Source of the DNA: a bacterium
GTDB lineage: Bacteria; Bacillota_I; Bacilli_A; RF39; UBA660
Assembly: GCA_029099845.1 (NCBI GenBank)
Contig: JAQXOT010000025.1
Location: 1-57,217, forward strand
Length of the DNA stretch: 57,217 nt
Direction of reading: 5' to 3'
In this document: positions 33,405 through 43,337 of the stretch, one piece after another
Layout: each line of letters begins with the position of its first letter
Position numbering within the stretch: the stretch's first letter is position 1
Notes under the pieces: model-generated
Told to the model about the DNA's origin: nothing
Seen by the model: only the letters and a program-made list of their open reading frames with translations
Databases searched by the model: none
Translations under genes and position numbers: made by a program

Positions 33405-35516
33405 TTGTTAGAAGATATTAAAAATAGTGTTTTTGATATGTTTATAGATAAAGATGTGCTTACTTTGGAGGAATTAGAAAGTGTTGGGGTTACTAATAAT
33501 ATTTTTCCTTTCTTAGAAGGTGTTGTTTCTATTGGCAATAATCAATATAAACTTGGTAATAATCGTGGATTGCAAAGTTATGCTAATAGGCTTTATCGTT
33601 TGGGTAAATATGATCGACAACAGGATGCACTACGTAGGGCGTTAGATGTTTTCCCTAATGATATTTCTTCGGCGTCTTTATTATTTTCTTATAGTATTTC
33701 TTCATCTTCATATGATGAGGCTTTTAAATATTTTGATATCATTTCTAATACTAAAAATAGGTATTATAGTAAGGATCAAAATTTGTGGTTATTATTGTTA
33801 AGTTATCTTACTGATATTCCAGAAAAGTATGAAAATAAAGTTGATAATTTATTACTTGATGATGTATTGGTTTTAGCAAGTGATACTAGGTATGATGATA
33901 TTGATATTATTAATGAAATTAGGACTGCTATTTATGAAAAAAAGTTTATTAAAGCACTAAAATTGTTTAATAATTCAGGGATTGATGATACTAGAATGGT
34001 TAACTTTACAACGAGAAAGCTTTTAGAGGCAGTAGTTGAGAAGGAATATAGAAATAGTGATGATTTATATTATGATTTAATTGTTGATGATGATTATAAT
34101 GAATTAATTTTAATTTTAGAAAATAAGGGTTTGGATAATTTAGATGTTTATGAAAAGTGTCTTTATTATTTAGCTAAAGATATGATTTGGATGAATTTAT
34201 ATGGAAGAGTTCCTAAGGCTAAGGATTGTTTAAGTCTTGATTTAGAGGAAGCAGTAGTTAAACATAATTATGAGTTTTCTTTACAATTATATAATGTTTA
34301 TAAGAATAAGGGAGAGCTTGTTTCAAATGAGGCATTAACTTTATTATTACAAAAAGCTGCTTTAGGTGTTGATAAAATTAAATTGATACGAGAGGCTATT
34401 CAAATAGGATCTGAGGATTTTTCAAGATTATTTAATAGCTTATCTTCTGGAAATATTGATGAGGCTAAGGATAGCGTTGGTGCATATTTGAAAAAAATGG
34501 ATAAATTACAATACAAAGACTATGTAATAGCATTAATTAATTTAGGTGTTTTAGAAAATGACCCATTTTATATTGAGGCAATGTTAACAATGAGTGCAAT
34601 AAAACAGGGAGTAGATAGTTTTGATGTTACTTTGTATATTCAAGATTTTTATTCTGCTTTAAGTGATAATAATGTTGAGATGGCAATGGCTTATTTAGAT
34701 ATAATTTCATGTTCTTCGGATATTGGTGGTGTTTTAATTGATACTTTGGAGTTTAAAAATAGATTAAAGGATTTTTTAGGTGAAAAGGAATTAGCTAGTT
34801 TGAAAGAAAATGAAAAAGTTTTAGTTACTAGTAAAGATGTTTGTCTTTCTTCTGTTGGTGAAGATTTGGCAAGTACTTTACAGCAGGATTTTAATTCTAA
34901 AGATATTCTTGATATAAAACCAGAAAGGAATGCAGAAGAATTAGCTACAAAGTATGGTTTTTTGTCAGGGATTATAGAAGAGATAAATAATGGTGATAAT
35001 GTAGTATTATTAGAACCAATGACTAATCTTGATGCTGATAATATTTTTTATATGGTTAGTTGTGTTCCTAATCTTGAGGTTTCATTAATTGATAGTACTG
35101 ATGGAATAAATAAGCATATTATGATTAGATATCGAGATAAGGATTTTTCTAATTCAATACGAGATTTGATGGAGTCTTCAAAGAAAGCTTATTATGAGAA
35201 AAGATATGATGATTGTATTGAATGTTTAGAGCCTTGCATTTGTAGTGGTAATCCTAAAAGTTATGTTTATGCTAGATTGGGGCTTGCATATCGGGCTTTG
35301 GGGACAGATTTTGGATATCGTAACGCAATTGATTATTTAACTATTGCAACATCTAAATCAAAAAATGATTATGATGGTGATTTTGACTTTACTGTAATGG
35401 TTGAAAAATTAAAAAGTATGACAGGGTATAATGGAGTTAAAGCAATAAGTGATACTCCTACTACTTGTGAAAAGAGTGAAGGAACTTCATATACTAAAAA
35501 AAATGAAAATAATTAG
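33405..35516 (+). CDS. Large TPR-like helical-repeat protein, unknown function
   Basis: This is a soluble protein of about 703 residues made almost wholly of helices. TPR-like pairs appear at the N-terminus (LQSYANRLYRLGKYDRQQDALRRALDVFPND) and near the C-terminus (SSKKAYYEKRYDDCIECLEPCICSGNPKSYVYARLGLAYRALG). I see no catalytic motif. GTG 33393 and 33396 lie within the AGGTGG site, so TTG 33405 is the likelier start. It follows the ankyrin gene, and both are repeat scaffolds; a shared role is only a guess. Confidence 0.7.
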   Translation: MLEDIKNSVFDMFIDKDVLTLEELESVGVTNNIFPFLEGVVSIGNNQYKLGNNRGLQSYANRLYRLGKYDRQQDALRRALDVFPNDISSASLLFSYSISSSSYDEAFKYFDIISNTKNRYYSKDQNLWLLLLSYLTDIPEKYENKVDNLLLDDVLVLASDTRYDDIDIINEIRTAIYEKKFIKALKLFNNSGIDDTRMVNFTTRKLLEAVVEKEYRNSDDLYYDLIVDDDYNELILILENKGLDNLDVYEKCLYYLAKDMIWMNLYGRVPKAKDCLSLDLEEAVVKHNYEFSLQLYNVYKNKGELVSNEALTLLLQKAALGVDKIKLIREAIQIGSEDFSRLFNSLSSGNIDEAKDSVGAYLKKMDKLQYKDYVIALINLGVLENDPFYIEAMLTMSAIKQGVDSFDVTLYIQDFYSALSDNNVEMAMAYLDIISCSSDIGGVLIDTLEFKNRLKDFLGEKELASLKENEKVLVTSKDVCLSSVGEDLASTLQQDFNSKDILDIKPERNAEELATKYGFLSGIIEEINNGDNVVLLEPMTNLDADNIFYMVSCVPNLEVSLIDSTDGINKHIMIRYRDKDFSNSIRDLMESSKKAYYEKRYDDCIECLEPCICSGNPKSYVYARLGLAYRALGTDFGYRNAIDYLTIATSKSKNDYDGDFDFTVMVEKLKSMTGYNGVKAISDTPTTCEKSEGTSYTKKNENN

Positions 35517-35619
35517 TTGCAATAATTTAGATTTTATTTGTTATAAATTTTATTTAGAAAGTTGATTTTTATGGGTGGTTAGGTTATTATATTTTCGATA
35601 GAGGAATGGAAGTGATTTT

Positions 35620-37035
35620 ATGCACCTACCTAATTATAGTGATGCAAGACGTAGAGAAGATAAGGATTATAAACGTGTTGATTTTGAATTTAGTGAGGAA
35701 ATCAAAAATAAATATAAGGGTAAGACATTTTTCCTAAAGACATATGGTTGTCAGATGAATGAACATGATAGTGAAAATATTGAAGCTTTACTTATGACAT
35801 TAGGTTTTTCTAAAGTTGATGATTATGAGGAAGCTGATTTGGTTTTACTTAATACGTGTTCAATTAGAGAAAATGCCCATAATAAAGCATTTGGAATGCT
35901 AGGAAGATTAAAGCATTTAAAGGAACAAAAAAAGGATTTAATAATTGGACTTTGTGGATGTATGGCTCAAGAGGCTAGTGTAGTTGAGGAAATTATGCAG
36001 AAGTATAAGTTTGTTAACTTTGTATTTGGAACACATAATTTATATCAATTGCCAGAAATTATTGATAAAGCAGTTAGTGAGTCAAAACAACAAATTGAAG
36101 TATTTTCTAAAGAAGGAGATTTAGTTGAAGGGCTTCCGGTTGTTAGGGCTAATAACTATAAAGCTTATGTTAACATAATATATGGTTGTAATAAGTTTTG
36201 TACTTATTGTATTGTTCCTTATACTCGTGGTAGAGAACGTAGCAGAGTTAAGGAAGATATTTTAAAGGAAATAGATGAATTAATTAGTTCGGGTTATAAA
36301 GAAGTAACTTTATTGGGGCAAAATGTTAATGCCTATGGCAAGGATTTATATGAGGATTATACTTTGGCTAATTTATTAGAAGATATAGCCAAAAAAGATA
36401 TACCACGAGTTAGATTTATGACTTCACATCCTTGGGATTTTACTGATAGCATGGTTGAAGTAATTGGTAAGTATCAAAATATTATGCCTAGTGTGCATTT
36501 ACCAGTACAAAGTGGTTCTAGTAGAATTCTTAAACTTATGGGAAGAAGGTATACTAAGGAAAGTTATTTAGAGTTATTTAATAAAATTAAAAAAACGGTA
36601 CCTGGCGTTGCTATTTCAACAGATATTATTGTTGGTTTTCCTGGGGAGACGGAAGAAGACTTTTTAGAGACTTTAGATTTAGTTGAAAAATGTAAGTATG
36701 ATAATGCTTTTACTTTTATTTTTTCTCCACGCGAGGGAACTCCGGCTTGTAAATTAAAAGATGATGTTAGTTTAGAAGAAAAAGAAAATAGACTACAGCG
36801 TTTAAATACTGTAGTTAATAAGTATTTTTTAGAGAATAATAAGAAATTAGAAGGTAGAGTGGTACCAGTATTGGTAGAAGGATTATCTGAAAAAAATGAT
36901 ATGTATTTTGGTTATACTGATACTAATAAGTTAATTAATTTCTTTGTTGATCGAAAAATTGAAGTTGGAGATATTGTTAATGTAAAGGTTACTTCAGCTA
37001 AAACTTGGAGTTTAGATGGTGAATTAGTTGAATAG
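35620..37035 (+). CDS. miaB: tRNA-2-methylthio-N6-dimethylallyladenosine synthase MiaB
   Basis: This 471-residue radical-SAM methylthiotransferase adds the 2-methylthio group to i6A37 of tRNAs. The N-terminal domain has the three Cys of the auxiliary cluster (TYGCQMN, NTCSIRENA, LCGCMAQ). The radical SAM motif is Cys190-Cys194-Cys197 in CNKFCTYC. The C-terminal TRAM domain follows (about 400-470). It overlaps ricA by 8 bases, as the order miaB-ricA also stands in B. subtilis. Confidence 0.97.
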   Translation: MHLPNYSDARRREDKDYKRVDFEFSEEIKNKYKGKTFFLKTYGCQMNEHDSENIEALLMTLGFSKVDDYEEADLVLLNTCSIRENAHNKAFGMLGRLKHLKEQKKDLIIGLCGCMAQEASVVEEIMQKYKFVNFVFGTHNLYQLPEIIDKAVSESKQQIEVFSKEGDLVEGLPVVRANNYKAYVNIIYGCNKFCTYCIVPYTRGRERSRVKEDILKEIDELISSGYKEVTLLGQNVNAYGKDLYEDYTLANLLEDIAKKDIPRVRFMTSHPWDFTDSMVEVIGKYQNIMPSVHLPVQSGSSRILKLMGRRYTKESYLELFNKIKKTVPGVAISTDIIVGFPGETEEDFLETLDLVEKCKYDNAFTFIFSPREGTPACKLKDDVSLEEKENRLQRLNTVVNKYFLENNKKLEGRVVPVLVEGLSEKNDMYFGYTDTNKLINFFVDRKIEVGDIVNVKVTSAKTWSLDGELVE

Positions 37036-37342
37036 GGCAATAGATGATGTAATTAACTGTATTGTAGAATCTTTTGAATATAAGAAGTGTATGGCAATTA
37101 AAGAGCAGATGATGAACAATTCTAGTTTAATGGAGTTAATTAACAATATTAAGAAATTACAAAAAAAATATGTTGCGACGAATGATGAAAAGGTTTTAAG
37201 TATATTAAATGAAAATATAGAAAAACTTAATACTATACCGATTTATGTTGTTTATATGCAATATCTAGAGAAAGTAAATGAAATGATTAATTTAGTTAAA
37301 GATGAATTAAATGATTATTTTGTAGATATTTTAAATAATTAA
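37028..37342 (+). CDS. ricA: RicA/YmcA-like protein of the YlbF/YmcA family
   Basis: This is a 104-residue helical protein of the YlbF/YmcA family. Its place directly after miaB matches B. subtilis ymcA (ricA). There RicA works with RicF and RicT in a complex that affects RNase Y, biofilm, competence and sporulation decisions. The helical core contains SSLMELINNIKKLQKKYV. The start is TTG 37028, inside the end of miaB. The assignment to RicA rather than another family member rests mainly on synteny. Confidence 0.82.
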   Translation: MNRAIDDVINCIVESFEYKKCMAIKEQMMNNSSLMELINNIKKLQKKYVATNDEKVLSILNENIEKLNTIPIYVVYMQYLEKVNEMINLVKDELNDYFVDILNN

Positions 37343-37370
37343 AAAAGAATACGAATTAGTATTCTTTTAG
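37341..37370. terminator. Bidirectional terminator
   Basis: AAAAGAATAC and GTATTCTTTT form a 10-bp stem with a 6-base loop between the convergent ricA and phospholipase-like genes. Confidence 0.85.
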
Positions 37371-37979
37371 TTTGTCTATAATTTCTTTTGTACAAGTAGA
37401 AATAAAATTATTAATAATAGTAATATCAAAAATATAACTTTTTACTTGTTTAGAATTTTCAATTATAATACCCATTTGGTCAATTAAAATATTTAATTTA
37501 TCTAGTGGAAGCTCCGTCATTTTAGTAGTTGGAGGAGAAAATGGTTCATAGAATAATGATAAATCTAAATTATAAGTATCAATTAATTCAATGTTTAAAT
37601 TAGTATAGTCATTATAAATTAAATTTTTAATTTCTTCTTTAGTGGTATTGATAATTGTTCCATCTAGTAGTTTAACAGAATTGCTGTAGGTTAATTTTTC
37701 TATGAATTCTGAAAACCAAATCTTATCAGTGTATAGATGAATAAAATAACCTAGTTCAAAAGAATTTTCTTTGAAATTTTTATATTTATTAGTAAATAAA
37801 TTAATATTGGGAATATCATATTTGGTATTGTATAAAAAGTGTGATTCTATTTTATTTTTACCGATTTGTTTTGATAAATCTGGGGCTATTGCTCCAAGAT
37901 AGTAATCTTTTTTGTTTTCAATATTTAAATATTTTTCTAATTCTTTAGCTATCGCAAGATGGATAACAGCTGATGCCAT
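37356..37979 (-). CDS. Zinc-dependent phospholipase C-like protein
   Basis: This 207-residue protein matches the zinc-dependent PLC/S1-P1 nuclease-like fold found in many Bacillota. It starts MASAVIHLAIAKEL, then has YYLGAIAPDLSKQIGK and ELGYFIHLYTDKIWF. The His and Asp residues in these motifs are the expected metal ligands. No signal peptide is seen, so it may be cytoplasmic. The substrate is unknown. It is inverted between ricA and cotE, which are adjacent in B. subtilis. Confidence 0.75.
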   Translation of the reverse strand: MASAVIHLAIAKELEKYLNIENKKDYYLGAIAPDLSKQIGKNKIESHFLYNTKYDIPNINLFTNKYKNFKENSFELGYFIHLYTDKIWFSEFIEKLTYSNSVKLLDGTIINTTKEEIKNLIYNDYTNLNIELIDTYNLDLSLFYEPFSPPTTKMTELPLDKLNILIDQMGIIIENSKQVKSYIFDITIINNFISTCTKEIIDKLKEY

Positions 37980-38136
37980 AATTTAGCCTCCTTATAAGAA
38001 TATTTTATCATGGTTTTCTTTTTTTGTTAATCATTAGTAAAATTTCGAATTTTTATAATATTTTGTTTAAGAAAAATTTATTTGTTTTTCGCAATTAAAT
38101 TAATATTAGTGCATATATTAAATTAGGAGGTTACTT

Positions 38137-38679
38137 ATGGCTAATTATAAAGAGATTGTTACTAAAGCGGTGATTGCGAAGGGGAAAAAACTATTTACAA
38201 CAGAAAGTGCTGTTGTGGTTAATAATAAGCCATCAACAATATTAGGGTGTTGGGTAATTAATCATAATTTTAATGGTGTGAAAAAGGGCGATGAAATTAA
38301 AATAGATGGTAGTTATGATGTAAATATTTGGTATTCTTATGATGATGACACTAAGACTGAAGTGGTTAAAGAGACTAAAAATTATACTGAGGTTGTGCAT
38401 ATGCGTAAATTGGATGAGGAAGTTACAGGGGAAGAAATTATTGTTAGGAGTTTAAAGCAACCAAGTTGTGTTAAAGTTGATATTGTGGATAATACTATTA
38501 AGTATGTCATTGAAAAGGAACTTGGTATAGAATTAGTAGGAGATATAAAGGTAAAAATAGAAACTAATTTAGAAGAAGATCCTTGGGAAGAAATATTAGA
38601 TGAGGGAAAAATAGAAGATGAGGTTAATAAGATTGATACTGAGGTTTCTGATAATTTTATAGATGATCATGCTATTTAA
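38137..38679 (+). CDS. cotE: Outer spore coat morphogenetic protein CotE
   Basis: This 180-residue protein aligns with CotE throughout: YKEIVTKAVIAKGKK at the start, PSTILGCWVINHNFNGVKKG, then YDVNIWYSYDDDTKTEVV and a QPSCVKVDI segment, with an acidic C-terminal tail. CotE directs assembly of the outer spore coat. The miaB-ricA-cotE order is the same as in B. subtilis. A strong AGGAGG stands before ATG 38137. This is the clearest sporulation-specific gene here. Confidence 0.95.
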   Translation: MANYKEIVTKAVIAKGKKLFTTESAVVVNNKPSTILGCWVINHNFNGVKKGDEIKIDGSYDVNIWYSYDDDTKTEVVKETKNYTEVVHMRKLDEEVTGEEIIVRSLKQPSCVKVDIVDNTIKYVIEKELGIELVGDIKVKIETNLEEDPWEEILDEGKIEDEVNKIDTEVSDNFIDDHAI

Positions 38680-38708
38680 AAAATAATAACGTTGGTTATT
38701 ATTTTTTT
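38680..38708 (+). terminator. Terminator after cotE
   Basis: AAATAATAAC and GTTATTATTT form a 10-bp stem with a 4-base loop (GTTG) and T run. Confidence 0.8.
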
Positions 38709-38778
38709 GCTTGGTTGCTGAAAATATTTTAAAAATATATATTCTTATGATATACTTTAGTCGATAGACATTCGATAG

Positions 38779-39915
<1,137 letters not shown>

Positions 39916-39938
39916 GATGTGCTGTTATAAAAAAAAGG

Positions 39939-39967
39939 TTGACAAGCAGTTATTAACATAATATAAT
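39939..39967 (+). promoter_or_regulatory. Consensus sigma-A promoter for rpsP-khpA
   Basis: TTGACA (39939-39944) and TATAAT (39962-39967) with exactly 17 bases between, both perfect matches. It drives the ribosomal protein gene 32 bases downstream. Confidence 0.92.
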
Positions 39968-39998
39968 AGTGACAGTAATTAGAAATGGAGGAAGAAAA

Positions 39999-40277
39999 AT
40001 GGCTGTTAAATTAAGATTAACAAGAATGGGTTCAAAGAAGAAACCTACTTATAGAATAGTTGCTACTGATTCAAGACGTCCAAGAAGTGGTCAATATTTG
40101 GAATTAGTTGGAACTTATGCACCAGTTGGAGCTAACGCAGAAGTTAAAATTAACGAAGAAGTTGCTTTAAAATGGTTAAATAATGGTGCTATTCCTACTG
40201 ACACAGTTAGAAGCTTATTTAGTAAAGCTGGTATTATGAAAAAGTACGCTGATTCTAAAGTAAAGAAGGATAACTAG
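39999..40277 (+). CDS. rpsP: 30S ribosomal protein S16
   Basis: This 92-residue protein has the S16 sequence [26 protein letters not shown] and later YAPVG and [16 protein letters not shown]16 helps assemble the small subunit. ATG 39999 follows GGAGG; the upstream in-frame ATG (39969) lies only two bases after the promoter -10 and is not used. It is followed at once by khpA, the usual order. Confidence 0.97.
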   Translation: MAVKLRLTRMGSKKKPTYRIVATDSRRPRSGQYLELVGTYAPVGANAEVKINEEVALKWLNNGAIPTDTVRSLFSKAGIMKKYADSKVKKDN

Positions 40278-40278
40278 T

Positions 40279-40527
40279 ATGGATTTAGTTCTTTTAACAG
40301 AAGAAATAGTTAAATCTTTAGTTGAAAATGTTGATGCTGTTAGTGTTAAAGAATTTCCAACAGAAGAAGAAAATACAATACTTATTCAAGTTATGGTAGC
40401 TGATACTGATATGGGAAGAGTTATTGGTAAAGGTGGAAAGTGTGCTAATGCTTTAAGAACGCTTGTTCAAGCTAGTAGTAGCTTAAAAGATAATAAGTAT
40501 GTAAAGATTGATATTGATAAATTTTAG
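40279..40527 (+). CDS. khpA: KH-domain RNA-binding protein KhpA
   Basis: This is an 82-residue single KH-domain protein with the GxxG loop in RVIGKGGKCANALR. KhpA (YlqC) forms an RNA-binding complex with KhpB/Jag in Gram-positive bacteria and affects cell division and elongation. It starts one base after the rpsP stop, the position found in most Bacillota. Confidence 0.95.
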   Translation: MDLVLLTEEIVKSLVENVDAVSVKEFPTEEENTILIQVMVADTDMGRVIGKGGKCANALRTLVQASSSLKDNKYVKIDIDKF

Positions 40528-40538
40528 ATTAATATTAG

Positions 40539-40573
40539 ATATGTTCATGTTGGCATGAACATATTTTCTTTTT
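40539..40573 (+). terminator. Terminator after khpA
   Basis: ATATGTTCATG and CATGAACATAT form an 11-bp stem with a 4-base loop, followed by a T-rich run. Confidence 0.85.
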
Positions 40574-40645
40574 AAAGATAACAGACGATGTCTTTTGTCT
40601 TTATTTTTTTATTTTTGTATTATATAATGATAAAGAGGTAGTGTT

Positions 40646-41353
40646 ATGAAAGAAGAAACTAAAGTTCCTAATCATGTGGCGATTATCTTAGATGGAAATC
40701 GGCGCTGGGCTAAAAAAAATAATATGACTCCTAAAGAAGGGCATTATCGTGGATTTACTAATTTAGAAAGTCTAGCTGATTATATATTTTCTAAAGGAAT
40801 TAAAATTTTAAGTGTCTATGCATTTTCAACGGAAAATTTTAATCGTTCTAAAGAAGAAGTTGATTATTTAATGGATTTGTTTGCGGTTGCATTTAAAAGA
40901 TATTTTTCTAGGCTTAGTAAAGACAATGTTAAAATTGTTTTTTCAGGGAGAAGGGAGCCTCTTCCTAAAAAAGTTTTAGATATTATTGATGATGTTAGTA
41001 AGAAAACCATGAATAATGATGGCCCTATTTTTAATGTTTGTGTTAATTATGGTGGGAGAGCTGAAATTGTTGATACAACTAAGAAAATATGTCAGGATAT
41101 TCTTGATGGAAAAATAGCAATTGATGATGTTAGTGAAGAATTATTTGAAAGTAATTTATATAATGATTTGCCACCGGTTGATTTAATGATTAGAACTAGT
41201 GGAGAGCAAAGATTAAGTAATTTTCTGTTGTGGGAAAATGCTTATGCGGAATTCTATTTTCCACAGGTTGAATTTCCAGCTTTTGATAAAAATGAATTTG
41301 ATAAGGCTTTAGAAGAATTTAATAAACGTAATAGACGTTTTGGAGGTCAATAA
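40646..41353 (+). CDS. uppS: Undecaprenyl diphosphate synthase
   Basis: This 235-residue cis-prenyltransferase makes undecaprenyl diphosphate, the lipid carrier for wall polymers. It has Asp16 in IILDGNRRWAKK, YAFSTENFNRS, and near the end RTSGEQRLSNFLLW and AYAEFYF. The order uppS-cdsA-rseP is the usual Bacillota order. It overlaps the cdsA start by one base. Confidence 0.96.
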   Translation: MKEETKVPNHVAIILDGNRRWAKKNNMTPKEGHYRGFTNLESLADYIFSKGIKILSVYAFSTENFNRSKEEVDYLMDLFAVAFKRYFSRLSKDNVKIVFSGRREPLPKKVLDIIDDVSKKTMNNDGPIFNVCVNYGGRAEIVDTTKKICQDILDGKIAIDDVSEELFESNLYNDLPPVDLMIRTSGEQRLSNFLLWENAYAEFYFPQVEFPAFDKNEFDKALEEFNKRNRRFGGQ

Positions 41354-42153
41354 TGAAAACTAGAGTTATAAGTGCAATATTAATGATTGCGATTTTTGTA
41401 CCATTATTAATAATGGGTGAAGTACCTTTCGCTGTATTTATGACATTATTAGCTGTTTTGGGACTTTATGAGATTATTCATGTTAGAGAAAGTGAGAGAA
41501 AGTTTCCTACAATAGTAAAAATATTTGCTTATTTATTAGTAATATTTTTTACGATGAGTAATTTTGATTCATTACAGTTTGTTTATAGTGTGGATTATAG
41601 AGTAATTAGTTTTGTAATATTTGCCTTTTTGTTACCTATGATTTTTATTAAAGATAAGAAAAAATATGATTTAAATGATGCCTTATTTTTAATTGGTATA
41701 GTAGTATTTTTAGGTTTAGGTTTTAACTTAATTATCTTGATTCGTAATTTTGATATTTCATATGTCATATATTTATTATTGATAACTACAATTACTGATA
41801 CATTTGCTTTAATTACTGGAAGTCTTATAGGTAAGCATAAGTTAGCGCCAACTATTTCACCTAATAAAACGATTGAGGGGTCTATTGGTGGATCTTTAAT
41901 GGGAACTTTTGTAGCTACAGCTTATTATATGTGTGTTATTAATCCTGGGGCTTCTTTAGTTTTAGTTATTTTAATAACTTGCTTATTGTCTTGTGTTGGA
42001 CAAGTTGGGGATTTGGCATTTTCTTTTATTAAGAGAGAATATGGTAAGAAAGATTTTTCTAATTTAATTCCTGGTCATGGTGGTATTTTGGATAGATTAG
42101 ATAGCTTGATTTTTGTAGTATTGGTTTTTATTTTAGTACTTGGGTTAATATAG
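41353..42153 (+). CDS. cdsA: Phosphatidate cytidylyltransferase
   Basis: This 266-residue membrane protein with about seven helices makes CDP-diacylglycerol from phosphatidic acid and CTP. The C-terminal signature is present: SPNKTIEGSIGG, then FSFIKREYGKKDFSNLIPGHGGILDRLDSL. The start overlaps the uppS stop, so they are translationally coupled. In B. subtilis dxr lies between cdsA and rseP, but here rseP follows after 11 bases. Confidence 0.95.
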   Translation: MKTRVISAILMIAIFVPLLIMGEVPFAVFMTLLAVLGLYEIIHVRESERKFPTIVKIFAYLLVIFFTMSNFDSLQFVYSVDYRVISFVIFAFLLPMIFIKDKKKYDLNDALFLIGIVVFLGLGFNLIILIRNFDISYVIYLLLITTITDTFALITGSLIGKHKLAPTISPNKTIEGSIGGSLMGTFVATAYYMCVINPGASLVLVILITCLLSCVGQVGDLAFSFIKREYGKKDFSNLIPGHGGILDRLDSLIFVVLVFILVLGLI

Positions 42154-42164
42154 GAGGGATATAT

Positions 42165-43214
42165 TTGACAGTTATTTTGAATATACTATTATTTGTATTT
42201 ATTTTAGGTTTTATTATATTTGTACATGAATTTGGTCATTTTATTTGGGCAAAGATTACAGGTGTTTATGTTTATGAATTTGCACTTGGTATGGGGCCTA
42301 AAATATTTAGTAAAAAAGGAAAGGAAACTGAGTATACTTTAAGAGCTATTCCTATTGGGGGCTTTTGTCAATTAGCTGGAGAAGATGTTGATGATGACAA
42401 ATTAAAAAAAATACCAGAAGATAGAAGGTTACAGTCTAAAAGTGCTTTTCAAAGATTTTTGATTATGTTTTTTGGGGCTGGTAATAACTTTATTTCAGCT
42501 ATTTTAATTTTGTTTATGATTGCACTTATTTTTGGTGGAGTATCAATGAATCCAGTAATAACAGGAGTAGATGATAGTCTGCCAGCTTTTAAGGCAGGAA
42601 TTAAAGAAGGCGATGTTGTTGTTAAAATTAATGGCAATAAAGTTACAACAAGCGATGATATTTCCTTATTTTTATCTGTTGCAGATCCTGAAAAAACAAG
42701 TAGTATTGTGGTTAGACGAGACGATGAGTTATTAACGTTTAAAGTTAAGCCTAAAAAAATAAAAGAAAATAATGAAGAAAGTTATCGCTATGGTATTATG
42801 CTACAACAAGAAAAAGAAACTGGTTTAGTTAATGCTTTTAAATATACATTTAATAAAACAAAATCTATATTTAAACAGATGACTTATACAGTTGTATATT
42901 TATTTACTGGTGGAATTAAACTTAATCAGTTAAGTGGCCCAGTAGGTATTTATTCAATTGTTGGAGAACAAAGTAAGACTGGGATTGCCAATGTTTTATA
43001 TTTGGTGGCTTTTTTAAGTATTAATGTTGGTTTTATTAATTTATTACCATTACCTGCATTTGATGGAGGCCATATATTATTTATTATAATAGAAAAAATA
43101 AAAGGCTCTCCAGTAAGCCCTGAATTAGAAAATAAAATTCATACGGTTGGTTTAATGTTACTTATGTTGCTTATGTTGGTTGTTACAATTAATGATATTT
43201 TAAGATTATTTTAA
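42165..43214 (+). CDS. rseP: RseP/RasP site-2 protease
   Basis: This is a 349-residue intramembrane zinc protease. His21, Glu22 and His25 in HEFGH are the active site in the first helix. A PDZ domain lies at about 120-200 (AFKAGIKEGDVVVKINGNKV). The NLLPLPAFDGGH motif near residue 293 supplies the third ligand. RasP cleaves anti-sigma factors and remnant signal peptides. The start is TTG 42165 after AGGAGGG. Confidence 0.95.
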   Translation: MTVILNILLFVFILGFIIFVHEFGHFIWAKITGVYVYEFALGMGPKIFSKKGKETEYTLRAIPIGGFCQLAGEDVDDDKLKKIPEDRRLQSKSAFQRFLIMFFGAGNNFISAILILFMIALIFGGVSMNPVITGVDDSLPAFKAGIKEGDVVVKINGNKVTTSDDISLFLSVADPEKTSSIVVRRDDELLTFKVKPKKIKENNEESYRYGIMLQQEKETGLVNAFKYTFNKTKSIFKQMTYTVVYLFTGGIKLNQLSGPVGIYSIVGEQSKTGIANVLYLVAFLSINVGFINLLPLPAFDGGHILFIIIEKIKGSPVSPELENKIHTVGLMLLMLLMLVVTINDILRLF

Positions 43215-43258
43215 CTAAAATTAATATAATTGTAATGTTTAATTATTTATTTTTATTG

Positions 43259-43286
43259 GAAAAGATCTTATTTAGGATCTTTTTAA
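43259..43286 (+). terminator. Terminator after rseP
   Basis: AAAAGATC and GATCTTTT form an 8-bp stem followed by T residues. Confidence 0.75.
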
Positions 43287-43337
43287 TTATTATTTTTACT
43301 CTTTATTTTGTATAATATTTAATAAGGACGTGGTTTA

